Source: Acetobacter indonesiensis
GTDB taxonomy: Bacteria; Pseudomonadota; Alphaproteobacteria; Acetobacterales; Acetobacteraceae
Length of the DNA: 64,000 bases
Assembly (NCBI RefSeq): GCF_000963945.1
Contig: NZ_BAMW01000030.1
Coordinates: 62,001 to 126,000, forward strand
Reading direction: 5' to 3'
Positions 56,089 through 64,000 of the stretch are shown piece after piece; positions within the stretch are counted from its first letter, which is position 1; the number at the start of each line of letters is the position of its first letter. The translations under genes were made by a program, and so were the position numbers. A model generated the notes under the pieces. The model ran no database searches. It saw only the letters and a program-made list of their open reading frames with translations, and had not been told where the DNA came from.

Positions 56089-56745
56089 GTGAGTGGTGAA
56101 TTTTTGCCCGAAGCGGATGAAGACGAAAAAGGCCCCCTGCGGCGCTGTGCTGTAACACGCCAGCAGGGAAAACCTGACGTAATGCTGCGTTTTGTGGTAT
56201 CTCCCTCACAGGTTGTTGTTCCCGATCTGGACGCAAAACTTCCCGGAAGGGGAATATGGTTGAGCGCACAGCGGGATGTGATAGAACAGGCCCGCAAACG
56301 CGGGGTGTTCGCGCGGGCCGCCCGGTGTCAGGTCACTGTCCCGGACGATCTGGTCTTCCAGATAGAGGCTGGCCTGCGTCGGCGGATGATAGAACTTCTG
56401 GGGTTGGCCCGGCGTGCCGGGCAATCTGTCAGTGGTTTTATGAAGGTGCGGGAATGGGTGGCGCAGCGGAATGCCGCAGTCATTGTCCATGCATCTGATG
56501 GAAGCGGGGATGAACTGGGGCGTCTGTTATCAGGCGCACGGTCTCTCCCCGTGATTGAGGCGCTTTCGGCGGAAGATCTGGCAAAGGTTTTCGGGCGGGA
56601 GCGAGTGGTAAACGTAGCGTTGTCAGCCGGGGGGCTTGCCTCTCGTCTCTGCTGCGAGAATGAGCGTTTTTCGGGGGTTGCTGAAGGCGGCTCCCGGGTT
56701 CGCCGGACCTTTCCGGCGGATGGGTGTGAACAGGCGGGTCAATGA
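56089..56745 (+). CDS. YlxR (DUF448) fused to an L7Ae-like domain
   Basis: A 218-residue RNA-binding protein. The YlxR part (residues 18-90) has [10 protein letters not shown] and [27 protein letters not shown]; the second part (from about 105) is L7Ae-like ([43 protein letters not shown]). This fusion is usual in alphaproteobacteria, whereas Firmicutes encode YlxR and YlxQ apart. GTG start. It overlaps infB by 4 nt (ATGA). Role in translation or RNA binding is inferred. Confidence 0.88.
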   Translation: MSGEFLPEADEDEKGPLRRCAVTRQQGKPDVMLRFVVSPSQVVVPDLDAKLPGRGIWLSAQRDVIEQARKRGVFARAARCQVTVPDDLVFQIEAGLRRRMIELLGLARRAGQSVSGFMKVREWVAQRNAAVIVHASDGSGDELGRLLSGARSLPVIEALSAEDLAKVFGRERVVNVALSAGGLASRLCCENERFSGVAEGGSRVRRTFPADGCEQAGQ

Positions 56746-59426
56746 GCGAAGGCAAGGATCAGGATCAGGGTAAGGGACGTCTGTCCCTTCGGCCGGCGGG
56801 TCGTTCGGAAGTCGGACGGACGGTTGATGCCGGGTCCGTGCGGCAGAGTTTCAGCCATGGCCGCTCCAAGGTTGTGCAGGTAGAGGTGCGCAAGAAGCGC
56901 GGCCCCGGATCTGCCTCTGGAGCAGGTGGTCGTGGCGCAGGTGGTCGTGCAGGGGCAGGTCGTACCCTGACTGCCGCTGAACTGGCGATACGCCAGCGCG
57001 TGCTGCAGGAACAAAAGGTTGCGGCTGAAGAAGCCGAACGGCGTGAAGCTGAACGCCGCGAGCAGGAAAAGATTCAGATCCTTTCTGCTGCCGAAGAAGC
57101 GCGTCGTCGTGAAGAAGACGAAAAACGGGCTGCTGAAGAAGCTATTGCTGAAAAAGCAGCGGCTGAAGAAGCAGAGCGCAAGGCCCGCATTGACGCCATC
57201 AAGCCGATTGAAGCGAAGGGCCCGGTTGTTTCTGCTGTGCCGATTCCGGGTGAAGTCACGCTTGCTCCGCCTGTCAGCCGTCTGAAGCCTCTGGCTGAAC
57301 GGGCAATCATGCCTGCCAAGCCGCTGAAGCCTGTTGCGCGTCCGCAGTCTCAACCGGCCGCGACACCGTCTGCTTCTGAAGGCGCTGCTGCACAGACCCT
57401 GCGTCTGCGGGGCCGCAATGCAGATAGCGATGACGAACCTCGTCGTGGTGGTCCGGCCCGTCGCCCCGGTGGCGGTGGTGCACCTGTCCGTAAAGCTCCA
57501 AGCGGGGCCCGTAAGGGTGACTCAGGCCGTCGTGCAGGTCGTATTGATATTCAGGCCGCTATCGAAGGTGATGACGACAAGACGCGTTCGCTCGCTTCTG
57601 TCCGTCGCCAGCGTGAACGTGAACGCCGTCAGGCTGAACTTGAACGTCTGCGTGCGGATCAGGTGCGCGTTGTGCGTGATGTCGTGCTGCCTGAAACCAT
57701 CACGGTTCAGGAGCTGGCAAACCGTATGGCAGCCCGTCAGGGTGAAGTGATCAAGGCGCTGATGAAAAATGGCGTCATGGCTACTGTTACCCAGACTATC
57801 GATGCTGATACAGCCGAACTGATCGTTGAAGAATTCGGTCACCGTGTGCGCCGCGTTTCAGAAAGCGACGTGGAACTGGGGATCGAAGGCATTGAAGATC
57901 AGCCAGATGAACTGAAAGTCCGTCCGCCTGTTGTGACCATCATGGGTCACGTTGACCACGGTAAAACGTCTCTGCTTGATGCCCTGCGTACAACAGACGT
58001 TGCCGCTGGTGAAGCAGGGGGTATCACGCAGCATATTGGTGCCTATCAGGTAACATTGGCGTCTGGTGCCAAGATCACGTTCCTTGATACGCCAGGCCAC
58101 GAAGCGTTCACGGCCATGCGTGCCCGTGGTGCTTCGATTACAGACGTTGTTGTTCTGGTTGTTGCTGCCGATGACGGCGTCATGCCGCAGACGATTGAAG
58201 CGATCAAACACGCCAAGGCTGCAAATGCGCCGATCATTGTTGCGATCAACAAGATCGACAAACCGGGTGCTAATCCGGATCGGGTAAGGCAGGAACTGCT
58301 GAACCACGAAATTGTTGTCGAATCCATGAGCGGTGACGTGCAGGACATTGAAGTCTCTGCATTGAAGCGTCAGGGTCTTGATCAGCTTGAAGAAGCCATT
58401 CTTCTGCAGGCAGAAATTCTGGATCTGAAAGCAAACCCGGACCGGTCTGCTGAAGGTGCCGTGATTGAAAGCCGTCTGGATCGGGGTCGCGGTTCCGTGG
58501 CGTCTGTTCTGGTGCAGAAGGGCACCCTGCATAAGGGTGACATTGTTGTGGCCGGGGCTGAATGGGGCCGTGTGCGTGCACTGGTTGATGACCGCGGTCG
58601 TCAGGTAACGGACGCAACACCATCCATGCCGGTTGAAATCCTTGGCCTGACAGGTGTGCCTTCCGCAGGTGCCCCGTTTGTTGTGGTCGAAAATGAAAAT
58701 CGTGCCCGTGAAATCTCTGAATTCCGTCAGCGTAAGCTGAAGGAACATCAGGTAGCGGGGCAGGTTGCTGCCCGTGGTACTCTTGACCAGATGCTGGCCC
58801 GTATTCAGGCGGGTGAGCAGAAGGAAGTTGCCGTCCTTATCAAGGCTGACGTTCAGGGTTCTGCTGAAGCAATTCAGACCACGGTTCTCAAGCTGGCACA
58901 TGAAGAAGTTGCAGTGCGCGTGCTCAACGCAACGGTAGGCCAGATCACGGAAAGTGATGTGCAGTTTGCCAAAGCGTCTGATGCTCTCATCATTGCCTTT
59001 AACGTGCGTGCAACAGCTCAGGCCCGTACCCTTGCTCAGCGCGAAGGTGTGGAAATTCGCTACTATTCCATTATCTATCAGGTAACGGACGATGTAGAGC
59101 AGCTTGTCCGTGGCAAGATTGCGCCGAAGCACCGTGAAAAATTCCTTGGTTACGCAGAAATCCGTCAGGTTTTCAATATTACCAAGGTTGGCAAAGTGGC
59201 CGGGTGTTACGTTACGGAAGGCGTTGTCAAACGCGGCTGTGGCGTGCGTCTGCTGCGTGACGGTGTGGTTATCCACGAAGGTGACCTCAGCCAGCTCAAG
59301 CGCTTCAAAGACGATGTCAAAGAAGTGGCTCGTGGTTATGAGTGCGGTCTGTCCTTTGCTGGGTATAATGACCTGCGTGAAGGCGACGTGGTCGAATGTT
59401 TTGAAAGTGAGTTGGTTCCTGCATGA
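56742..59426 (+). CDS. infB: Translation initiation factor IF-2
   Basis: An 894-residue GTPase that brings fMet-tRNA to the 30S subunit. A long, charged, coiled N-terminal part (1-330, Glu/Ala/Arg-rich) precedes the G domain with GHVDHGKTS (G1), DTPGHEAF (G3) and NKID (G4), then domains II-IV, with the fMet-tRNA binding C-terminus reading [16 protein letters not shown]. Length is normal for the group. ATGA overlaps at both ends. Confidence 0.97.
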   Translation: MSEGKDQDQGKGRLSLRPAGRSEVGRTVDAGSVRQSFSHGRSKVVQVEVRKKRGPGSASGAGGRGAGGRAGAGRTLTAAELAIRQRVLQEQKVAAEEAERREAERREQEKIQILSAAEEARRREEDEKRAAEEAIAEKAAAEEAERKARIDAIKPIEAKGPVVSAVPIPGEVTLAPPVSRLKPLAERAIMPAKPLKPVARPQSQPAATPSASEGAAAQTLRLRGRNADSDDEPRRGGPARRPGGGGAPVRKAPSGARKGDSGRRAGRIDIQAAIEGDDDKTRSLASVRRQRERERRQAELERLRADQVRVVRDVVLPETITVQELANRMAARQGEVIKALMKNGVMATVTQTIDADTAELIVEEFGHRVRRVSESDVELGIEGIEDQPDELKVRPPVVTIMGHVDHGKTSLLDALRTTDVAAGEAGGITQHIGAYQVTLASGAKITFLDTPGHEAFTAMRARGASITDVVVLVVAADDGVMPQTIEAIKHAKAANAPIIVAINKIDKPGANPDRVRQELLNHEIVVESMSGDVQDIEVSALKRQGLDQLEEAILLQAEILDLKANPDRSAEGAVIESRLDRGRGSVASVLVQKGTLHKGDIVVAGAEWGRVRALVDDRGRQVTDATPSMPVEILGLTGVPSAGAPFVVVENENRAREISEFRQRKLKEHQVAGQVAARGTLDQMLARIQAGEQKEVAVLIKADVQGSAEAIQTTVLKLAHEEVAVRVLNATVGQITESDVQFAKASDALIIAFNVRATAQARTLAQREGVEIRYYSIIYQVTDDVEQLVRGKIAPKHREKFLGYAEIRQVFNITKVGKVAGCYVTEGVVKRGCGVRLLRDGVVIHEGDLSQLKRFKDDVKEVARGYECGLSFAGYNDLREGDVVECFESELVPA

Positions 59427-59902
59427 GCCGTCGAAACGGATCAGACAGGCCAGGAATGAAAGGACCGGCGGGGTATCTCGCCGGTCTTTCTCCTTTAGGG
59501 CCGTCCCAACGTCAGTTACGAGTTGGTGAAGAAGTTCGCCGTGTACTGGCCGAACTTTTTGCGCGCACTACCTTTCGTGACCCAGACTTGGCGGATGCTG
59601 ACGTTACGGTCACCGAGGTGCGTCTTTCACCTGACTTCAAGCACGCGACAGTTTTTATCGCACGGTTAGGACGCAGTGATATTGACGCCCTGCTCCCAGG
59701 TTTGAAGCGGGTTGCCCCATGGCTGCGGACACAGATGTCTCACAAGCTGCGGTTGCGTGTTGCGCCAGAACTCCATTTTCAGCCTGACACAACGCTGGAT
59801 TATGCCATGCATATGGACAGTCTTCTGAAATCACCCGATGTGAAGCGGGATCTCGACGCCCAACACCAGGGCGATGAGAGCGAAGATGAACCAGAAGTAT
59901 AA
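59423..59902 (+). CDS. rbfA: Ribosome-binding factor A
   Basis: A 159-residue 30S maturation factor with a KH-like fold: [41 protein letters not shown] and [28 protein letters not shown] 27-residue N-terminal extension ([11 protein letters not shown]...) precedes the domain, and an acidic tail follows it. Last gene of the operon. truB and rpsO, which follow it in many bacteria, are absent here. Confidence 0.93.
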   Translation: MSRRNGSDRPGMKGPAGYLAGLSPLGPSQRQLRVGEEVRRVLAELFARTTFRDPDLADADVTVTEVRLSPDFKHATVFIARLGRSDIDALLPGLKRVAPWLRTQMSHKLRLRVAPELHFQPDTTLDYAMHMDSLLKSPDVKRDLDAQHQGDESEDEPEV

Positions 59903-59937
59903 AATTCTGGCATAAAAGTGCCTTTTTTGTGAAACAC

Positions 59938-59975
59938 CTTTCTTTGCAGAATTGTTACACTGTCTGCAAAGAAGG
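59938..59975 (+). promoter_or_regulatory. Inverted repeat covering the next gene's ribosome binding site
   Basis: TTCTTTGCAGA (59940-59950) and TCTGCAAAGAA (59963-59973) pair perfectly over 11 bp with a 12-nt loop; two more pairs extend it (one G-U). The right arm includes most of AAGGAG, the binding site of the gene at 59987. No T-run follows, so it looks like a translation control element or operator rather than a terminator. Confidence 0.55.
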
Positions 59976-59986
59976 AGCACTCATTG

Positions 59987-61783
59987 ATGCGCGTGTTGAA
60001 CGAAGATGATGTAGTAGGCACGCAATTTCAGCTTTTTTCATCTGATGGTGCAGTTCTTTCTGATTGTCTTGAATGTCAGCGCAATGGCGAATTACACGGA
60101 CTTCAGCAGGGCCTCTCTTTTACCCAATGGGTAATAGAAAATGATTCTCTTTGCTTTTTAAATGATAATACACGTCTGATATTCCAGAATTGTGTCGGGG
60201 CGCCCGGTTCATTTGTGCTGATAGCCCGATGTTTGAAACAAGAGGGAGCGGAGGAAACGCTACCGTCTCCTTTTTATATTCTACAGCAGAAAACACTTAA
60301 GCCTGTAGAACAAGAAAATCCGAATGATCTTCTGAATCAATTGCGATCTGAAATGCACTCTGCGTTTTCAGGTCTCAGCAAGCAGATGCAACGGATTGAC
60401 CAGACGAGTAATCTGGTTTCAAGGCGCGTTATTTCTCAATTCGTACGCCGTAAAATACGCTGTGTTTTTATTGTGCATGCAATAGAGACGTGGGATTCTC
60501 TGCATGATGTTTATAAAGAAATGCAACATGCCGAAGACTTCGACCCGATAGTGGTCAGTATTCCACGTCGTTATCCTGGAGAAAATCATTTCAGCCATGA
60601 GGATATGGTGCATGAAGGATTACGCAACTCTGGGGTTCCTCACTTCAGACTGACGAGTAATCCAGAACGTCTGGATGACCTTGATCTTATAAAAAACCTT
60701 CAACCAGACGTTATTTTTAGGCAAAGCCCTTGGGAATATGATGTGCCTGAGGCTTTTGGAGCAGAAGCGATCAATTTTGCTCGTATATGTTATGTGCCCT
60801 ATTATGCTTTCATGTTGGTTGATGATCATTTTAAGGCCGATAAACCGGAAGATCATCTAAACCAGCATATTGATCAACCATTCCATAAACATTGCTGGCG
60901 AATTTTTGCTGAAAACGAAACGGTCAAACAGCAGGCACTGACAGACTCTACATTATGTGGCGCTAATATTGTTGTGACCGGCAACCCTAAGCTGGATCGG
61001 CTGCGGCGTATGCAGGATAATCCGTGTTGGCCACTTCCAGATCCGGAAGTGGTTGGGAGTGCGTCAGTGCAAAACACAGAGCATTGTGAGAATAACCCTT
61101 CGTTTGACGACGCTCTTCCAGATGGGCCGTTGGACACAGAAGCGGGTGATCAAACAGAAGAAAAACCTGAAAACTCTCGTCCTTTCCGAATTGTATGGGC
61201 TCCCCATCATAGTATCGATCGGCGCTGGTTATCATTCGGTATGTTTCTTCAGACATGGCGCGAAATGTTGGCGTGGGCGCAGGAAGACCAAACCATACAG
61301 ATTGTGTTGAAACCGCATCCTGCGCTGTTTAGTAAAATAGAGGGCGATCAGATGCTATCGCCGGAAGAGTATCGCTTTTTTCGCGAAACATGGGATTCGC
61401 TCCCTAATACAACCGTGCAGGACGGCGGAAACTATAGTGCGCTTCTTGCCGCGTCTGACGCCATGATTACGGATGGTGTGTCTTTTCTGGCAGAATATCA
61501 GCTTTTTGAAAAACCACTGGTTTTTATTGATAGTGGTGAACATGTGCCGTTCAATCCTGTCGGGCAACAGGTGGTCAAGGGCGCGAACAGCGTTGCCGAC
61601 GTTGCACAGGCTCGGCAATTCATTGAGCGTATCCGGGGTGGCGAGAATGACCCCGCAAGCGTCTATCGTGATGATGTTTTGAAACTGCTGCTGCCTTATC
61701 CGGGCAAAAGTGCCCAAATGGTGGTGCAAGCCATTAGGGAAGGGTTGGCCGCAGAATCTGCTGGGTGTGACTTTGCTGTGTGA
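59987..61783 (+). CDS. CDP-glycerol glycerophosphotransferase-like protein
   Basis: A 598-residue soluble protein. Residues 1-135 are an unassigned domain with many beta strands; a coiled linker (LLNQLRSEMHSAFSGLSKQMQRI) follows; the rest is a GT-B-like fold matching the teichoic-acid type enzymes: RIVWAPHHSIDRRWL, IVLKPHPALFSKI and LAASDAMITDGVSFLAEYQLFEKPLVFIDSG. In Gram-negatives such enzymes modify surface polysaccharides with glycerol- or ribitol-phosphate; the exact donor is unknown. ATG 59987 is chosen for its AAGGAG, though a TTG lies one codon earlier. More AT-rich than its neighbours, perhaps acquired. Confidence 0.72.
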   Translation: MRVLNEDDVVGTQFQLFSSDGAVLSDCLECQRNGELHGLQQGLSFTQWVIENDSLCFLNDNTRLIFQNCVGAPGSFVLIARCLKQEGAEETLPSPFYILQQKTLKPVEQENPNDLLNQLRSEMHSAFSGLSKQMQRIDQTSNLVSRRVISQFVRRKIRCVFIVHAIETWDSLHDVYKEMQHAEDFDPIVVSIPRRYPGENHFSHEDMVHEGLRNSGVPHFRLTSNPERLDDLDLIKNLQPDVIFRQSPWEYDVPEAFGAEAINFARICYVPYYAFMLVDDHFKADKPEDHLNQHIDQPFHKHCWRIFAENETVKQQALTDSTLCGANIVVTGNPKLDRLRRMQDNPCWPLPDPEVVGSASVQNTEHCENNPSFDDALPDGPLDTEAGDQTEEKPENSRPFRIVWAPHHSIDRRWLSFGMFLQTWREMLAWAQEDQTIQIVLKPHPALFSKIEGDQMLSPEEYRFFRETWDSLPNTTVQDGGNYSALLAASDAMITDGVSFLAEYQLFEKPLVFIDSGEHVPFNPVGQQVVKGANSVADVAQARQFIERIRGGENDPASVYRDDVLKLLLPYPGKSAQMVVQAIREGLAAESAGCDFAV

Positions 61784-61791
61784 AATATGGC

Positions 61792-62244
61792 TTAGCTTTT
61801 CCAGGCTTGAACAACTGGTCTGATAGCAAAATTGCTTTGAATACGGACCACCCCGGGCATACGGGAAAGCTCCTCTTTATGAATCCGTTCATAGTCTGAC
61901 ATATCCTGCGCCTCCACCCTTAGCAGGTAGTCTGCGTCTCCGGTCATCAGGTAACATTCTTTGACATCGGGGCATTCCCGTACACGGCTTTCGAAGCGGC
62001 GCAGGCAATCTTCTGTTTGGCGTTCCAGGGTAATCTGCACAATAACCGTCGCCATGCTGCGGGTTGCATTGCGGTCGATAATGGCGCGGTAGCCCTGAAT
62101 AATTCCGTTTTTTTCTAAAAGCTTGACGCGTCTGAGGCATGCCGATGGCGATAGACCCACCCGCTGTGCCAGTTCCGCATTACTAAGCCGTCCATCATGT
62201 TGCAGATGGCGAAGAATAGCATCTGTCACTTTGTCGAAGATCAT
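61792..62244 (-). CDS. Lrp/AsnC-family regulator of alanine catabolism
   Basis: A 150-residue DNA-binding protein: helix-turn-helix in RLSNAELAQRVGLSPSACLRRVKLLEKNGIIQGYRA, then the RAM ligand domain (VIVQITLERQTEDCLRRFE, CYLMTGDADYLLRVEAQDM). It is divergent from the racemase and dadA, so it is likely to sense alanine and control that operon, as AlaR/DadR-type proteins do. It ends 8 nt from the convergent transferase stop. Confidence 0.88.
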   Translation of the reverse strand: MIFDKVTDAILRHLQHDGRLSNAELAQRVGLSPSACLRRVKLLEKNGIIQGYRAIIDRNATRSMATVIVQITLERQTEDCLRRFESRVRECPDVKECYLMTGDADYLLRVEAQDMSDYERIHKEELSRMPGVVRIQSNFAIRPVVQAWKS

Positions 62245-62263
62245 GTGTCTATTTCCTGCCTAA

Positions 62264-62313
62264 TGACGCATAATATGCGACAAAAATGCGATTAAGTGCA
62301 ATTTTATGCGTCA
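62264..62313. promoter_or_regulatory. Repeat array between the Lrp gene and the racemase
   Basis: TGACGCATAA (62264-62273) and TTATGCGTCA (62304-62313) are exact inverted copies 40 bp apart centre to centre. Between them CGCATAATATGCG (62267-62279) is a palindrome. ATGCG occurs at 62275, 62286 and 62306, at steps of 11 and 20 nt, close to whole helix turns. This is the arrangement expected for cooperative Lrp binding. Confidence 0.65.
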
Positions 62314-62382
62314 AAATAGCAAGAAATGCCAGATGCTCTTTGCTAAAATTGTTATATCGAAACAGAATGAGTATCTGTCCTG

Positions 62383-63525
62383 ATGTCTTCCAGTTCCTTT
62401 CCATGCGCTGACTGGGCTGCCTACAGGGCAGGTGCTGTTTTGACAGTTGATCTGGCGGCTATAGCGGATAATTATCGTCAACTGACACAGCGTACGGCGG
62501 GTGCCGTGTGTGCGGCGGTTGTGAAAGCCGATGCTTACGGGTTGGGGGCTGCACAAGTTGCGCCTGTTCTTGAGCAAGCCGGGGCGCAGGAATTCTTTGT
62601 CGCGCATGTGGATGAAGGTCTGGCGCTAAAACCATATGTGTCTGACCGGGCGCGAATCACGGTGCTCCATGGCGCACGACCGCAAGCACTGCAGGATTGT
62701 GTGCAAAGCGGTTTGCGCCCTGTTCTGAATAGTCTGGAACAAATTGCACAGTTGCGGGCGCTGGCTGAGAAAACCGACAGACCGTTTGATGCGGTGTTAC
62801 AGCTTGATACGGGTATGTCCCGGTTTGGTCTGTCAGAGGCTGATGTAAAAGAAATTTCTGAAAACCCATCTCTTTTAAAAGGAATTTCTGTCAGCCTGAT
62901 TATGAGCCATCTCGCGTGTGCCGATAGTCCAGAAAATCCGGCTAATGAATGGCAACGTGATAATCTGAAAGCTTATGCGGCCTTACTACCTGCTGCCCCG
63001 CTAAGTCTGGCGGCCTCATCAGGTGTATTTTTGGGGCCTGAGTATCATTTCAACTTGGTACGTCCGGGTGCGGCATTATATGGCGTCGCCCCGAATGCGA
63101 CGGCACCCAATCCGTTGAAGCAGGTTGTGCGTCTGCAAGCGCATGTTCTGCAAACTCGTTCTTTGTCAAAGGGAGATCGGGTTGGGTACGGATTGACGTG
63201 GCAGGCCGAGAGGCCATGTCGCGTTGCAACCATTGCTACTGGATATGCAGACGGCTTTGCCCGCGCAGGGGCAAGCACAGGCTGTGTGTGGTTCAATGGA
63301 AGGAAACTGCCAATTCTCGGTCGGATTTCTATGGATTCCATGACCGTCGATGTCTCATCCATTCCAGAACATGAACTTGGCCCAGATGCGTTAGTTGATC
63401 TTCTGAATGCTGACTATGGAGTGGATGATGTTGCCAAGGCAGAAGGCACGATAGGCTACGAAATTTTGACGTCTCTGGGCCGACGGTACCACCGTGTTTA
63501 CCAGAATACGTCTGAAGCAATCTGA
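62383..63525 (+). CDS. Alanine racemase (catabolic DadX type by context)
   Basis: A 380-residue PLP enzyme interconverting L- and D-alanine. PLP-binding Lys lies in AAVVKADAYGLGA, the Arg-binding region is LQLDTGMSRFG, the second catalytic base Tyr is in RVGYGLTW, and LGRISMDSMTVDVS is intact. It lies directly upstream of dadA (26 nt) and next to a divergent Lrp regulator; this neighbourhood points to alanine catabolism, although it could also feed cell-wall synthesis. Confidence 0.92.
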   Translation: MSSSSFPCADWAAYRAGAVLTVDLAAIADNYRQLTQRTAGAVCAAVVKADAYGLGAAQVAPVLEQAGAQEFFVAHVDEGLALKPYVSDRARITVLHGARPQALQDCVQSGLRPVLNSLEQIAQLRALAEKTDRPFDAVLQLDTGMSRFGLSEADVKEISENPSLLKGISVSLIMSHLACADSPENPANEWQRDNLKAYAALLPAAPLSLAASSGVFLGPEYHFNLVRPGAALYGVAPNATAPNPLKQVVRLQAHVLQTRSLSKGDRVGYGLTWQAERPCRVATIATGYADGFARAGASTGCVWFNGRKLPILGRISMDSMTVDVSSIPEHELGPDALVDLLNADYGVDDVAKAEGTIGYEILTSLGRRYHRVYQNTSEAI

Positions 63526-63551
63526 TCGTTTTCAAATAAGGACAGTATTTT

Positions 63552-64000
63552 ATGAAAGTTCTTGTTCTTGGTGGTGGCGTTGTTGGTGTCACTTCGGCTT
63601 GGTATCTTGCACAGGCCGGGCATGACGTTACGGTTATAGACCGGCAGCCAGAAGCCGGTATGGAAACCAGTTTTGCCAATGCGGGACAGGTTTCGCCGGG
63701 TTATTCCGCTCCGTGGGCCGGCCCGGGGGTGCCACTGAAATCTATCCGCTGGCTGATGATGGCGCATCGTCCCTTTGTGTTCTGGCCAATGCCAGACCCG
63801 CATTTGTGGAAATGGCTGTGGCAGATGCTGGAAAACTGCACAACCGATGCCTATGACCGGAACAAAGGCCGTATGGTGCGTCTGGCAGAATATAGCCGTG
63901 ATGTGATGTGTGATCTGCGGAAAGAAACGGGGATTACTTATGATGACCGGCAGCAAGGTACATTGCAGGTTTTTCGTACCCAGAAGCAGCTTGATGGCGC
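63552..64000 (+). CDS. dadA: D-amino-acid dehydrogenase DadA (partial, runs off the window)
   Basis: The first 149 codons of a flavoprotein. [20 protein letters not shown] is the FAD-binding nucleotide fold with GxGxxG, followed by [32 protein letters not shown], the DadA-specific segment. It would oxidise D-alanine to pyruvate and ammonia and pass electrons to the quinone pool. AAGGA lies 9 nt before the ATG. No stop before the window end, so C-terminal features are not visible. Confidence 0.9.
   Translation, partial: MKVLVLGGGVVGVTSAWYLAQAGHDVTVIDRQPEAGMETSFANAGQVSPGYSAPWAGPGVPLKSIRWLMMAHRPFVFWPMPDPHLWKWLWQMLENCTTDAYDRNKGRMVRLAEYSRDVMCDLRKETGITYDDRQQGTLQVFRTQKQLDG

Noticed and set aside
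57858-59276. A 472-codon open frame opposite infB
   Set aside because: It is antisense to the conserved G domain of IF-2 and its protein has no family character; another coding shadow.

Overview
The window reads as chromosome of an alphaproteobacterium of the acetic acid bacteria type (Acetobacteraceae, most like Acetobacter or a close relative). This is inference from gene content and order, not a database match. The supports are a DUF3576-leuS-lptE-holA block, a rimP-nusA-ylxR-infB-rbfA block, aroQ-accB-accC, a tRNA-Arg(CCU) carrying a group I intron, a one-chain dihydroxyacetone kinase, several large TonB-dependent receptors, YfdX, and moderately GC-rich coding sequence. No phage, transposase, insertion sequence or CRISPR array was seen.

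Layout. 1-10 kb is an iron/haem region: the 3' end of an unknown gene, hmuTUV with an IsdG-like haem-degrading monooxygenase, a SelW-like protein, a TonB-dependent receptor divergent from a His-rich periplasmic protein plus a di-haem peroxidase, then a second receptor. At 10.4-10.7 kb, on the minus strand, lies the tRNA-Arg(CCU) gene split by a group I intron of about 237 nt. 10.9-18.5 kb (minus) holds holA, lptE, leuS, a DUF3576 lipoprotein, a lytic transglycosylase with a SPOR domain, and a DciA-like protein. 18.5-26.3 kb carries mutY, hemH, nth, an ABC exporter and a third TonB receptor. 26-34.4 kb is metabolic: dihydroxyacetone kinase, an unusual exported hydrolase-like protein, thiC under a TPP riboswitch, a sugar/H+ symporter and an acetoin/diacetyl reductase-type SDR. 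34.5-44 kb has aroQ-accB-accC, rlpA, a YihY/BrkB membrane protein, an ornithine/lysine decarboxylase, yfdX, an aldo-keto reductase and ccmAB. 44-50.6 kb has acnA, an amino-acid ABC importer whose binding protein and permease are one chain, and a LysR regulator. 50.8-53.7 kb (minus) is a three-gene cassette of unknown function built round a membrane-anchored Clp-type AAA+ ATPase. 53.9-59.9 kb is the translation/transcription operon. 60-64 kb has a CDP-glycerol-transferase-like enzyme and the alanine catabolic locus (Lrp regulator, dadX-type racemase, dadA cut by the window end).

How the genes work together. Haem recurs: uptake (hmuTUV), breakdown (IsdG-like), synthesis (hemH), export for cytochrome c maturation (ccmAB) and use (di-haem peroxidase). 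Alanine catabolism is a complete local module: the racemase supplies D-alanine to DadA and the divergent Lrp protein is the obvious controller.

The most noteworthy items are the AAA+ cassette, the intron-split tRNA, and a set of hairpins sitting on translation starts: a terminator-like hairpin 4 nt before the rimP start, a start codon buried in the acnA terminator, a long inverted repeat covering the ribosome binding site of the glycerophosphotransferase-like gene, a bulged-C hairpin just before the acnA binding site, and a hairpin masking the thiC binding site.
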